From JBCCEJ01 sp039030335 (GTDB taxonomy: Bacteria > Pseudomonadota > Gammaproteobacteria > HK1), in NCBI GenBank assembly GCA_039030335.1, contig JBCCEJ010000077.1:1-27795 (forward strand): 27,795 nt of DNA, given 5' to 3'. A program made the position numbers and the translations under genes. This document shows, one piece after another, positions 7,226 to 15,364 of this stretch. The number at the start of each line of letters is the position of its first letter. Within the stretch, counting starts at the first letter, position 1. The notes below the pieces were generated by a model that was not told the DNA's origin, did no database searches, and worked only from the letters and a program-made list of their open reading frames with translations.

Positions 7226-9829
7226 TCACTGCGCAAACGGCGCCGGGTCCAGAAACCGGCGCACGACGTTGGCGGTGAGTCTGGAGACGTTGTTCTGATA
7301 GTCGTTCCACGCGAGCGCGCCGGCGTAGGCGATGGAACTCGCGGCAAACACCGCCCCGCCGTTGGCGGTTTCGTAGAACACCATGTCACAGCGCACGTAC
7401 GGACAGACATCCCCGGTCACGGCGGCGTGCGTATGGGTCAGCTCTTCTTTCATCCAGTGATACGCCTGACTGAACGTGTCGGCGCGCGCGACGACCAGCG
7501 CGTGCGGCGGTGTGCCGAGCAGCGCGTCAACGCGGTCGACTTCCCAGCCGGCCGCGCCGCCGCCCACGTAGCCGAAGTCGCCAATGCGCTCGTCTGCGGC
7601 GATGCCCTCGAAGATAAACGCCGCGCGCGGGTCGCGGCTTTCGGGCAACTGCGCAAACCAGGTGCTGCGATCGAAGCCCTGCGCGGTCATGCCCGTGCCG
7701 GCAACGGACTGCGGCGCGCGGCCCATCCGGCGCCACATGCCGCCCAGTTCGCCGGTAAAGGCGTGATAGTACTCGCCGCCTTCAGCGAGCCACGCACGGA
7801 TACCGTCTTCAGCCCGGCGCATCTCCATGATTCCAACGTGTTCGCAGTGATAGCTGACCCGCCAGTAGAACCCATTGCCGCCCATGTACATGAACCGTCC
7901 GCCGCCCGCCTGGTAAGCGGCGTAGGCGTCCAGCATCTCCAGCGACGGATATTCCGGGTGCGTGCCGGTCATGACGCAGCGGTACGGTTCGAGCAGCGCC
8001 ACGCCGTGCTCGTGCAGGTCGTCTTCGGTCAGCACGTCGTAGCCGAATTCAAGCGCTTCGAGCCAGTCGGTGAGATGCGTGTCAGCCGGCAGTTGCCAGA
8101 GCGCCTCGTGCGGACGTAGTGACAGCACCGGGCGCAGGCGCGAAGAAAGACACACACCGCTGCCATCGCGATGCGTGTCGTACATCGATAAACCGAGCTC
8201 CGTGTGATGGTGCAGGTAGAGCGCCGTCTCGTCAGCCGCCGTGAACGTATTCTTGACGTGCTCGCGGCCTTCGTAGTCGATCACGAGATGCCGGTTCGCA
8301 TACGCCCAGTAGCTGGCCGTTGGCAACAACAGCGCGAGCCCGTTGGTCGCCGATCCGACCGGCGGGCTGACGGCGAACGGAATCCAGTCTTCGAGTTCAC
8401 CCTGGCGCAGGTGCGCGGCGTAGAGGCCGCTCGGCAAGTCATCAGGCACGTCGAACGAGAAGTCGGTTGCCCAGCCGCAGTCGTGCAGGTCGTCGTCGTG
8501 AAAATGGATGGCCGCGTAGTGCTCCGGGCGCTGACGCCAGTCGTATGCGGTGCCGTCCCACGCGGCGCTTTTCATCGCGCGGGTCGGCATGTTGACCGTG
8601 CAGCCGTCGCGCGCATGAACACTCGTATCGACCAGCCGGGTGCCCGCCTGTTCACGGCTGAAATCCCAACAGCCAAACCACCCATCGGCGGCGAGCACGG
8701 GCGGCTCGGCACCGGCCGAGGCGCCGCTGGCCTCGCGGCCTGCGAGCCACGCGTCGAGTTTGTCGGCTGGAATGGCGTTGTGGTGAATCCACGGGCCTTC
8801 GAGCTTGCCGTTGTAGTGGCCAGCACTCCACGGCGTACCGTCCGCCCGTTGCAGCCCGAGGTCGCACCACGCGCCGAAGCGTAGCGGTGCGGTATTGGCT
8901 GGCGCGCACGATAGCGCCTCTTCAACCCGGTCCTCGCCAACCACGGTGGCGTGAGATTCGAGCGCCTGCCAGGCCACACGCACCTGCTGGTTCGCCGGAT
9001 CGACCGTCGCGGCCACGCGGTGCCAGCAGCGCGTTCGAAGCGGGTGTTCCGAGCGAACCCGCTGCTGTTCGACGCCATCACCGATCCGCAGTACCAGGCA
9101 CCCTGAAGCGTCGAGGCCGAGCGCGAGGCCAGTGCCGGCGGCTTCATCCCAGCTGCCGATCAGTGCCTGATCGGCCGGCCCGGGCAAGGTTGGCCAGAGC
9201 GTGAGGCCGAACGTCACGGCGCCGTCTGGCATCGGCGCGTCCACATGGCCGAACGAACCCGGGTTGATGGTTTGCAAACGCGCCGGGTATGGGCCATTGG
9301 CGGCCGATTCGACGGTGCTTTGCTTGAAACCGACGTTCTCGGCATCGCCGCAGCGAAGCCTGACGATCTGCGCATCAAACGATCCGGCAGCATCACTGCT
9401 CACCTTGAATTCAATGCGTTCGCCCGGCCGCACGGAAAAGCGGTCGCTATAGCCGTTCAGCGTGCTTCTCGCGAGCGCGGAGCTGGGCGTCACGGTGCCG
9501 CGGGCGGGATCCACCGCGTCTTCCGCGTCGACGACTGGCAGCTCGCCGGTTGCGAGCTGCCAACGCTTGCGGAATACCGCCCATCGGGCAACCGCCGCGT
9601 CGTCGTAAGGACAGTCGGTGTAAACGTCCAGATCCGAGCCGCGTCCGCCATGACAACGCGCGAGGAACCACGGCCCGCCGCGGCGCGGCTGCAGGTAGAT
9701 GAACCGATCGGTAGCCGGCACCCAATGCAGGATCCGCAGCACTTTCTGCAGATCCTCGCTGTACGGACCAAACGGGTTGCGCTTGTATTCAGCGGCGACT
9801 TCGAGCCGCTTCGGATCGATGCTGTCCAT
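7226..9829 (-). CDS. N,N-dimethylformamidase-like enzyme, small and large subunits apparently fused
   Basis: The 867-residue protein resembles the large subunit of N,N-dimethylformamidase, an iron enzyme that hydrolyses formamides to formate and an amine. The middle (about 200-365) looks like a concanavalin/LamG jelly roll. The C-terminal half holds the catalytic domain: LLPTASYWAYAN (501-512), LSMYDTHRDGSGVCLSSRLR (547-566) and TGTHPEY (621-627). The characterised Paracoccus enzyme binds Fe through two Tyr and one Glu; by spacing the counterparts here are Tyr510 (or Tyr507), Tyr550 and Glu626. The first ~95 residues (NPFGPYSEDLQKVLRILHW through AVFRKRW) resemble the separate small subunit, so both chains appear fused. 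ATG 9829 has GGAGA about 8 bp upstream and is preferred over a start 24 codons earlier. It is divergent from the transporter/M81 pair. The substrate may differ from dimethylformamide. Confidence 0.85.
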   Translation of the reverse strand: MDSIDPKRLEVAAEYKRNPFGPYSEDLQKVLRILHWVPATDRFIYLQPRRGGPWFLARCHGGRGSDLDVYTDCPYDDAAVARWAVFRKRWQLATGELPVVDAEDAVDPARGTVTPSSALARSTLNGYSDRFSVRPGERIEFKVSSDAAGSFDAQIVRLRCGDAENVGFKQSTVESAANGPYPARLQTINPGSFGHVDAPMPDGAVTFGLTLWPTLPGPADQALIGSWDEAAGTGLALGLDASGCLVLRIGDGVEQQRVRSEHPLRTRCWHRVAATVDPANQQVRVAWQALESHATVVGEDRVEEALSCAPANTAPLRFGAWCDLGLQRADGTPWSAGHYNGKLEGPWIHHNAIPADKLDAWLAGREASGASAGAEPPVLAADGWFGCWDFSREQAGTRLVDTSVHARDGCTVNMPTRAMKSAAWDGTAYDWRQRPEHYAAIHFHDDDLHDCGWATDFSFDVPDDLPSGLYAAHLRQGELEDWIPFAVSPPVGSATNGLALLLPTASYWAYANRHLVIDYEGREHVKNTFTAADETALYLHHHTELGLSMYDTHRDGSGVCLSSRLRPVLSLRPHEALWQLPADTHLTDWLEALEFGYDVLTEDDLHEHGVALLEPYRCVMTGTHPEYPSLEMLDAYAAYQAGGGRFMYMGGNGFYWRVSYHCEHVGIMEMRRAEDGIRAWLAEGGEYYHAFTGELGGMWRRMGRAPQSVAGTGMTAQGFDRSTWFAQLPESRDPRAAFIFEGIAADERIGDFGYVGGGAAGWEVDRVDALLGTPPHALVVARADTFSQAYHWMKEELTHTHAAVTGDVCPYVRCDMVFYETANGGAVFAASSIAYAGALAWNDYQNNVSRLTANVVRRFLDPAPFAQ

Positions 9830-9952
9830 TCGGTTCTCCGCGCTACCTCGGGCACGCACGGGTGTGCGCTCATCCCCTCGTCGGACACAGGCCCGCGACA
9901 ACCCCCGGACCGGAACGATGCTGATGGCGCCCTAAGGTATCGCATGGGCGCG

Positions 9953-9968
9953 GCTTTGCGGGCAAAGC
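9953..9968. promoter_or_regulatory. Perfect 16-bp dyad in the divergent dimethylformamidase-like / transporter region
   Basis: GCTTTGC, two bases, then GCAAAGC forms a perfect inverted repeat with 7-bp arms. It sits within the 201 bp between the two divergent starts (9829 and 10031), 123 bp from one and 62 bp from the other. That position fits an operator shared by both transcripts or a 5' leader hairpin. No T-tract follows, so it is not an intrinsic terminator. I cannot assign a regulator; no regulator gene is nearby. Confidence 0.4.
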
Positions 9969-10030
9969 ATGGAGGCGCCGCACCGAACGGCGTAGGATGC
10001 CGCCCGCGCTTCTTACGCGATCGAGCCGCC

Positions 10031-10936
10031 GTGCCCCAGCCGCATCCAGAGCGCGCCATGCTGTTCATGGCCATCGCCACGCTGACGCTGCCAGGGATCG
10101 ACACGATCGCCAAGTTCCTGGCCGGCAGCATCGAGGCAGGCCAGGTCACCTGGGCGCGCTTCGTCTTTCAAACCTTGCTGCTATTGCCATTCCTGTGGCG
10201 GTTGCCGCCGGCCGTGCGCTCACCGAAGCTCTGGGTCCACGCCGTGCGCGGCACGCTGTTGGCCGTGGCGACGCTCTGCTTCTTCGGCGCGCTGAAATTC
10301 ATGCCGATCGCCGATACGATCTCGATCTTCTTCGTCGAGCCGCTGTTGCTGACCCTGCTGTCGGCGTGGTTCCTGAAAGAGCAGGTCGGCTGGCGGCGCA
10401 TCAGTGCAGTCGGCGTCGGGCTCGCCGGTTCGGCGCTCGTCATCCAACCGCAGTTTGCAACGCTCGGCACGACGGCCCTGCTGCCGTTGGCTGCCGCAGC
10501 GTGTTTTTCGGTCTACCTGTTGCTGACCCGCAAGTACTCGGCGCACGACGACCCCATCACGATGCAGTTTTTTGCCGGCGTGTTCGGCTGCGTCGGCATG
10601 AGCATCGCCTTGCTGATCGGCGATCCGCTCGGCATCGAGCCGCTCGCCATCGAATGGCCGACGGCGATGGAGTGGAGTCTTCTGTTCCTGCTCGGCGTGA
10701 TCGCAACGGCCGGGCACCTGCTGATGGTGTCAGCCTTTGGTCTAGCCGACGCGTCGCTGCTGGCACCGTTTCAATATCTGGAACTCGTGAGCGCGACAAT
10801 TCTCGGCTACTGGCTGTTCAGCGATTTCCCGGACGTCTCCACGTGGCTTGGTGTCGCAATCATCGTCAGCAGCGGGTTATATGTATTCCATCGCGAGCGC
10901 GTGCTCGGGCTCAAACAGGCGGACATCCCAGCATGA
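10031..10936 (+). CDS. DMT superfamily (EamA) transporter
   Basis: The 301-residue protein is an integral inner-membrane carrier of the drug/metabolite transporter superfamily, with two EamA repeats and about ten hydrophobic helices. The first helix is LFMAIATLTLPGIDTIAKFL; the second repeat begins after the short charged segment RKYSAHDDPI, and the last helix, WLGVAIIVSSGLYVF, leads to a short cytoplasmic tail. The frame is open far upstream over the dimethylformamidase-like gene, so the start is uncertain: I prefer GTG 10031, which gives a normal family N-terminus, with ATG 10058 as the alternative. Neither has a strong ribosome site. Its stop overlaps the M81 peptidase start by ATGA, so the two are translationally coupled and probably act on related compounds. 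Direction and substrate are unknown; family members export or import amino acids and metabolites. Confidence 0.88.
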   Translation: MPQPHPERAMLFMAIATLTLPGIDTIAKFLAGSIEAGQVTWARFVFQTLLLLPFLWRLPPAVRSPKLWVHAVRGTLLAVATLCFFGALKFMPIADTISIFFVEPLLLTLLSAWFLKEQVGWRRISAVGVGLAGSALVIQPQFATLGTTALLPLAAAACFSVYLLLTRKYSAHDDPITMQFFAGVFGCVGMSIALLIGDPLGIEPLAIEWPTAMEWSLLFLLGVIATAGHLLMVSAFGLADASLLAPFQYLELVSATILGYWLFSDFPDVSTWLGVAIIVSSGLYVFHRERVLGLKQADIPA

Positions 10937-12501
10937 CTGAAAACGCTTCCTCCAGCGGCCCGCGCGTGGCGCTTTGCGGCATTGCGCTCGAAAGCAACAC
11001 GCTGTCGCCGGTAACGCACGCGGAAGATTTCCACGGTCACTGTTACCTGACCGGCAAGACCCTGCTCGAATCGGCGCGCGCGCCGGTCTCGAACGCGTCG
11101 ATGGAAATGCGCGGCTTCGTGCGCACGATGGATGTCACCGGCCCTTGGGAACCGGTGCCGTTGACGCTGACCGGCTCGCACCCTTGGGGACCGGTAGAGC
11201 ACGTCTTCTTCCGGAGCGTCGTGGACGAGATCGTAACGACGCTGAAAGCCGCGGGTTCAGTCGATGCCGTCTACGTCGCGAACCACGGCGCGATGGTCTC
11301 CACCGAGACCTTCGACCCGGATGGCGAACTCTACGAAGCGCTCCGCAACGTCGTCGGGCCCGGCGTGCCGATCGTCGGGACGCTCGATCTGCACGGCAAT
11401 GTCTCGGAACGCATGATCGAGATGACCGATCTCCTGGTCACGTACCTGACCAATCCACATGTGGATATGTACGAGCGCGGTGAGGAAACGGCGCTCGCGC
11501 TACGCGGCATTCTGGGCGGCACGGTGAACCCACAAACCGCCTTCATCCGCATGCCGATGACGCCCGCGTCAGTCACGCTGCTCTCCGCCGCCGGGCCGTA
11601 CGCCGATCTCATCGACTATGGGCAGCGCCGCAAACGTGAGCTTGCGGGCCAAATCCTGAACGTATCGATTCTCGGCGGATTCGTGTTTGGCGATACGCCG
11701 AAGAACGGCATCGCGATCCTCGTGACGGGGCGCGATGCCCTGGAGCCGGCGCAGCGCGTGGCGCGAGAGATTGCGGAGCGCGCGTGGGCCGACCGGGAGC
11801 GGTTCCGGCGCGAATTGACGCCGGTCGAAACGGCTGTCGAGATGGCGCATGCGAATGCGGCCGAACCGGGACGGCCCGCGCAGATCTTTTCAGACTCGGG
11901 CGACAACCCGGGCGGCGGCGGTGGCGGCAACACCGTTGAGCTGCTGCGCGCGCTGGTCGAAGCCGATGCAAAACAGGTGCTGTTCGGCACATTCTTCGAC
12001 GCACCACTCGCGGCCGAAGCCGCGGCGCTCGGCACGGGTGCGCGCTTCGAAGCGGTGTTCAACCGCGACACGGACATGAACTTCGCGCCGCGCTACGCCG
12101 TCGAGGTCGAAGTGATCGCCGTCAACACCGAGAGCTTCGCCGGGCGCCTCGGCATCTACGCTGAGCGTGAAATCCATGCAGCGCCGACGGCCGCGCTGCA
12201 AATTGGCGGGCCGGGCGGCATTACCGTGGTCGTGCAGAGCAAACGCTATCAGACGGCCGATCCGATGTTCTTCGAGCACCTTGGGCTCGATATCGCCGCA
12301 GCCAGAACGGTGTGTGTGAAATCGCGCGGACATTTCCGCGCCGGCTTCATTCCGTGGTTCCAGCCGGAGCAGGTGTTCGAAGTCGATACGCTCGGCCTGA
12401 CGTCTCCGGTACTGGATCGGGTCGATTTCCAACATTTGCCGCGCCCGGTATTTCCGCTCGACGACGACGTCGACTGGGTGCCGCCGAACTGGGGCGCCTA
12501 G
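10933..12501 (+). CDS. M81 family metallopeptidase (MlrC-like)
   Basis: The 522-residue protein belongs to family M81, named for microcystinase C (MlrC), a zinc peptidase that cleaves linearised microcystin and related small peptides. The N-terminal DUF1485 half shows candidate metal residues: Glu20 in GIALESNTLSP (usual form QETNTF), His118 in ANHGAMV, His154 in LDLHGNV, and His176/Asp178 in NPHVDMYERG. The C-terminal MlrC domain includes the FSDSGDNPGGGGGGNT loop and the KSRGHFRAGF segment. ATG 10933 overlaps the transporter stop (ATGA). Most family members outside microcystin degraders have unknown substrates, and many sit in operons with amidases or transporters, as here. The conserved ligands suggest an active enzyme. 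Microcystin degradation itself should not be assumed, since mlrA, mlrB and mlrD are absent. Confidence 0.92.
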   Translation: MTENASSSGPRVALCGIALESNTLSPVTHAEDFHGHCYLTGKTLLESARAPVSNASMEMRGFVRTMDVTGPWEPVPLTLTGSHPWGPVEHVFFRSVVDEIVTTLKAAGSVDAVYVANHGAMVSTETFDPDGELYEALRNVVGPGVPIVGTLDLHGNVSERMIEMTDLLVTYLTNPHVDMYERGEETALALRGILGGTVNPQTAFIRMPMTPASVTLLSAAGPYADLIDYGQRRKRELAGQILNVSILGGFVFGDTPKNGIAILVTGRDALEPAQRVAREIAERAWADRERFRRELTPVETAVEMAHANAAEPGRPAQIFSDSGDNPGGGGGGNTVELLRALVEADAKQVLFGTFFDAPLAAEAAALGTGARFEAVFNRDTDMNFAPRYAVEVEVIAVNTESFAGRLGIYAEREIHAAPTAALQIGGPGGITVVVQSKRYQTADPMFFEHLGLDIAAARTVCVKSRGHFRAGFIPWFQPEQVFEVDTLGLTSPVLDRVDFQHLPRPVFPLDDDVDWVPPNWGA

Positions 12502-12517
12502 CCGCTGAACCGGCTAG
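12498..12517 (+). other. Inverted repeat at the M81 stop codon
   Basis: CTAGCCG, a six-base loop, then CGGCTAG forms a 7-bp perfect stem that includes the TAG stop at 12499-12501. No U-tract follows, so it is a weak terminator candidate or a 3'-end stabilising hairpin. Confidence 0.35.
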
Positions 12518-12783
12518 CCTTGCCGTGTTGGCTCCTGGAACCCGGGGCCCTGATGCCGCGTCGGCGCTGGAAGTCATCGAGCCGGCGACAACAAACCAAC
12601 GAACCAGGTCATCCGGTCCACATCGAGGCCGGCGATCGGATCGTACGCCGGCCGAGGCCGCAACTTCTTTCGGCGTCTTCACGGCATCGATACCGACCCG
12701 TACGGCACCGCCCCGCGCGGCGCATCGCCTGCGTCGATACGCTAAGGTGATGACATTGTTGCGAGCGCTGGTTGACTAGCTGA
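12502..12783. other. Non-coding gap between M81 peptidase and second amidase
   Basis: These 282 bp contain open frames on both strands, but none has recognisable composition or a ribosome site. In particular I looked for a ~60-codon AtzG/DUF4089-like gene, which normally precedes AtzE-type amidases, and did not find one. Apart from the hairpin at its left edge I see no clear promoter; whether the amidase shares a transcript with the M81 gene is open. Confidence 0.5.
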
Positions 12784-13947
12784 ATGACATCTCCGTTTGT
12801 GCCCGGGGTAGACGTGCGCGTCGAAGGGGCGCCAGAAGGTCCGCTTCACGGCCTTACCTTCGCCGCAAAAGATCTGTTCGATGTAGCGGGTTTTCCGACC
12901 GGAGGCGGCAATCCTGACTGGCGCGCGCCGCTCCCCGAGCGGCATGCGTGGCTGGTGCAAACCTTGCTCGACGCGGGCGCCACTCTCATCGGCAAGACCA
13001 TCACGGACGAAGTGTCTCTGGGCATCCTGGGTGAGAACGCGTTCTATGGAACGCCGGTGAACCCACGTGCACCCGGGCACGTGCCCGGCGGGTCTTCCTC
13101 CGGGTCGGCGTCGATCGTTGCAACCGGTGATGCTGACTTTGCGATCGGTACCGACACGGGCGGATCGGTGCGCGTGCCGGCGAGCTTTTGCGGTCTGTTT
13201 GGCATTCGCCCGACGCATGGTCGTCTAAACCTGTCCGGCATGATGCCGCAGGCGCCTCGCTCCGATACTGCCGGCTGGTTCGCGCGGGACGCACAGACGT
13301 TCGCGCAGTTGAGCCACGCCGTTCTGAATGACCGCGACGAGGTTTGTGCATCGACGCTTATCGTCGCGGTCGATGCTTTTGGTATCGCTGACCCGGATAC
13401 GGCCACCGCACTTACGCCCGCCGTCGAGACCTTGGCGAAGCTGGTTGGCGACCGCCGTGACGAGACGATGGCGCCGCCTGGTCTCTCCGCCTGGGCCAAG
13501 GCGCAACGCACGTTGCAGCCTTGGGAAGGCTGGCTGACGTTCAAGGACTGGGTGAATGAGCACAACCCACGCATGGCTTACAGCGTTGCGCGAAATCTGG
13601 CGATGGCTTCCCTGATTCCAGAGTCTGAACGCCAGTGGGCCGAGATGATGCGCCTGGATGCGCGCGCCCGCCTTTATCATCTGTTAAGCGATCGCAAAGT
13701 CATCTGTATGCCGACCACCCCTTTCCCCGCTCCACCAAAAGGTCTTTCCGTGGATGCTCAAACGCCGCTGCGCAATCGCATTGCCTGTCTTTGCAGCCAC
13801 GGTGGCCTGACGGGTGTCAGTCAGGTCACAGTGCCGGTCGCGGAGACGGACGGGCGCCCGGTGGGGCTGTCGATAATCGGGGCGCCGGGCATGGACGCGA
13901 TGGTTGTTGCACTCGCCGTAACGCTTGCAGAGGAGCTGGGACTATGA
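12784..13947 (+). CDS. Amidase-signature hydrolase, short form (AMI1/AtzE-like)
   Basis: The 387-residue protein is a second amidase-signature enzyme, about 100 residues shorter than the one at 1200-2648. Its catalytic Lys29 (LTFAAKDLFDV) lies close to the N-terminus, so the usual helical N-terminal region is largely absent, as in plant AMI1-type indole-acetamide hydrolases. The Ser-cisSer loop is VPGGSSSGSAS (Ser104/105) and the nucleophile is Ser128 in GTDTGGSVRVPASFCG. The segment VAGFPTGGGNPDW after the Lys is also AMI1-like. ATG 12784 lacks a good ribosome site but gives the expected N-terminus. It overlaps by ATGA with an AtzH/HpxZ-like gene; such pairs occur in cyanuric-acid (AtzE/AtzG/AtzH) and oxalurate (Hpx) pathways. 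No AtzG-like subunit is present, so this is not a complete copy of either system. The substrate is unknown. Confidence 0.9.
   Translation: MTSPFVPGVDVRVEGAPEGPLHGLTFAAKDLFDVAGFPTGGGNPDWRAPLPERHAWLVQTLLDAGATLIGKTITDEVSLGILGENAFYGTPVNPRAPGHVPGGSSSGSASIVATGDADFAIGTDTGGSVRVPASFCGLFGIRPTHGRLNLSGMMPQAPRSDTAGWFARDAQTFAQLSHAVLNDRDEVCASTLIVAVDAFGIADPDTATALTPAVETLAKLVGDRRDETMAPPGLSAWAKAQRTLQPWEGWLTFKDWVNEHNPRMAYSVARNLAMASLIPESERQWAEMMRLDARARLYHLLSDRKVICMPTTPFPAPPKGLSVDAQTPLRNRIACLCSHGGLTGVSQVTVPVAETDGRPVGLSIIGAPGMDAMVVALAVTLAEELGL
13931..13935 (+). promoter_or_regulatory. Ribosome binding site inside the amidase end, for the AtzH-like gene
   Basis: AGGAG lies within the last codons of the amidase and 8 bp before ATG 13944, fixing that start and supporting coupled translation of the pair. 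Confidence 0.7.
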
Positions 13948-14348
13948 CGGAACTCACGGCCAATATTGCGGAAGTCGTCGACGAGGTCAGGGACTTGTTC
14001 GAACGCTACGAGCAGGCCTTGATCGACAAGGATGTGGATGTCTTGGACGACACGTTCTGGCGGAGCCCTCATACCATCCGGTATGCGATGGGCGAACATG
14101 GATACGGTTTCGACGCGATACATGCACACCGCGTTGCGCGCAAGCCCGGGCCTGGCATAAAGGAAGAAAGGCGGCGGCTCGAGATTCTGACCCTCGGTCG
14201 TGACTTCGCAACCGTGAATCTCGAATTCAAAGTGCGGGGAAAGCCCCTGATTGGCAGGCAAAGTCAAACCTGGGTCCGCTTTCCGGACGCAGGCTGGAAA
14301 GTTGTCTCAGCGCACGTATCGACCACGGATGGTGAAACCCTTTGGTGA
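13944..14348 (+). CDS. AtzH-like / HpxZ-like (DUF3225) SnoaL-fold protein
   Basis: The 134-residue protein matches the AtzH/HpxZ (DUF3225) family, a compact cone-shaped SnoaL-like alpha+beta fold. Characteristic parts are the opening helix with LFERYEQALIDKDVDVLDDT, the segment TFWRSPHTIRYAMGEHGYGF, and the closing strands QTWVRFPDAGWKVVSAHVS. In known systems the gene sits next to an amidase: AtzH with AtzG-AtzE in cyanuric acid breakdown, HpxZ in oxalurate catabolism. Its biochemical role is not firmly established in those systems as far as I know. Here it overlaps the amidase stop by ATGA and has its own AGGAG site, so equal expression of the pair is likely. The gene ends convergently to the SDR at 14594. 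A separate subunit or intermediate-processing role for the amidase product are both possible. Confidence 0.85.
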   Translation: MTELTANIAEVVDEVRDLFERYEQALIDKDVDVLDDTFWRSPHTIRYAMGEHGYGFDAIHAHRVARKPGPGIKEERRRLEILTLGRDFATVNLEFKVRGKPLIGRQSQTWVRFPDAGWKVVSAHVSTTDGETLW

Positions 14349-14593
14349 ACGCCACGCGATTCGGGTGCCGGGCGATCTCGGGCTGTGGTTCACCGCGGAA
14401 CTGATTGTTCAACAGCGGATACAGTTGGCTATGCCGTGTTCTCCCGGCGCGGTTTTGCGACAGGTGTGATGACGCCGTAGCGCAGGCTCCATCTTGTTTT
14501 CGAGATCTTTCCGGCCGGCACCGCGGTCGCGGAACAGGTTTATGCAGCGGTGAGTGCGCCTCGGCTCGACGGCGTGCCGCCGAAATGGGCTAC
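14349..14593. other. Convergent non-coding gap, AtzH-like gene / SDR
   Basis: These 245 bp separate two converging genes. GGTGAAC (14344-14350) and GTTCACC (14388-14394) form a 7-bp inverted repeat around the AtzH-like stop, extendable by three pairs past a bulge, but with a long loop and no T-tract. I see no credible small gene. Confidence 0.4.
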
Positions 14594-15346
14594 TCAACCG
14601 CGCCCACCCGTCACGTCGATGATCGTCGCGGTGCAGTAGCGGGATTTCTCGGACAGCAGCCAGACGATGCCTTCCGCGATGTCATCGGGCATCGCAGCCC
14701 GGCCGAGTGGAATGGTTGGAATGGATTTCTCGATACGGTCCATCGGGTTCAGATCGGTCACGGTCATGCCGGGGCGCACCGCATTGCAGCGGATGCCGTG
14801 CTCGGCACCTTCGAGCGCCATGCCTTTGGTGAACGTGTCGATGGCACCTTTGGATGCGCCGTAGTGGACCCAGTCGAACGCGTTGCTGAGCCGCGCCGCT
14901 ATCGATGACACGTTGACGATCGCGCCACCTGGCCCGCCGTATTTCGTGCTCATGCGTTTCAGCGCTTCGCGGGAACAGAGAAAGTAGCCGGCGATGTTGA
15001 CGCGAAACACATCGTTCAACGTGTCGGCATCCACGTCTTCGATGAGGCACCGCCGACCGGTCATACCGGCATTGTTGACGAGCCCGGTTATCTGCCCGAT
15101 TTCATTCGACGCGGTTTCGAACAACCGGACGATGTCGGCTTCGTTGCCGGTGTCGGCCTGAATGGCCATCGCTCGCCCGCCACCGGCTTCGATGTCGGCG
15201 ACGACCGCGCGGGCAGAGGCTTCGTCGCTTTTGTAGTTAACGGCAACGGCGAATCCGTCCGCGGCGGCAAGGCGCGCGGCCGCCGCGCCGATGCCGCGGC
15301 TGGCACCTGTGATGACCACCACGTTGTCATGCATTGTCCTGTCCAT
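14594..15346 (-). CDS. SDR family oxidoreductase (FabG-like)
   Basis: The 250-residue protein is a classical short-chain dehydrogenase/reductase with an intact site: TGASRGIG (13-20), NNAG (91-94), Ser147/148 in VNVSSIA, Tyr162 and Lys166 in HYGASKGA, and the usual C-terminal GRAAMPDDIAEGIVWLLS. The residue after strand two (VNYKSDEAS, no acidic residue at the strand end) hints at NADP rather than NAD. ATG 15346 has GGAC about 9 bp upstream; an in-frame ATG four codons on is also possible. It begins 18 bp after the stop of the acyl-CoA ligase, so it is the last gene of a carboxyltransferase-ligase-SDR operon. A 3-oxoacyl or 3-hydroxyacyl-CoA reduction/oxidation step would fit those neighbours, but this is inference. 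Confidence 0.92.
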   Translation of the reverse strand: MDRTMHDNVVVITGASRGIGAAAARLAAADGFAVAVNYKSDEASARAVVADIEAGGGRAMAIQADTGNEADIVRLFETASNEIGQITGLVNNAGMTGRRCLIEDVDADTLNDVFRVNIAGYFLCSREALKRMSTKYGGPGGAIVNVSSIAARLSNAFDWVHYGASKGAIDTFTKGMALEGAEHGIRCNAVRPGMTVTDLNPMDRIEKSIPTIPLGRAAMPDDIAEGIVWLLSEKSRYCTATIIDVTGGRG

Positions 15347-15364
15347 CCGTTTGTCCGGCGAAGC

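Noticed and set aside
5990..9829. AAA ATPase plus the large neighbouring gene as a phage-defence pair
   Set aside because: The large protein is dimethylformamidase-like by several motifs, not a nuclease or other effector, and no other defence-type gene is nearby.
9245..10030. Upstream extension of the DMT transporter frame
   Set aside because: The frame is open, but the extra residues are an Arg/His-rich shadow of the dimethylformamidase-like gene. The transporter family begins just before the first helix.
10933..12501. Microcystin-degradation (mlr) cluster
   Set aside because: Only the MlrC-like family member is present. No MlrA, MlrB or MlrD homologue is seen, and M81 proteins are widespread outside that pathway.
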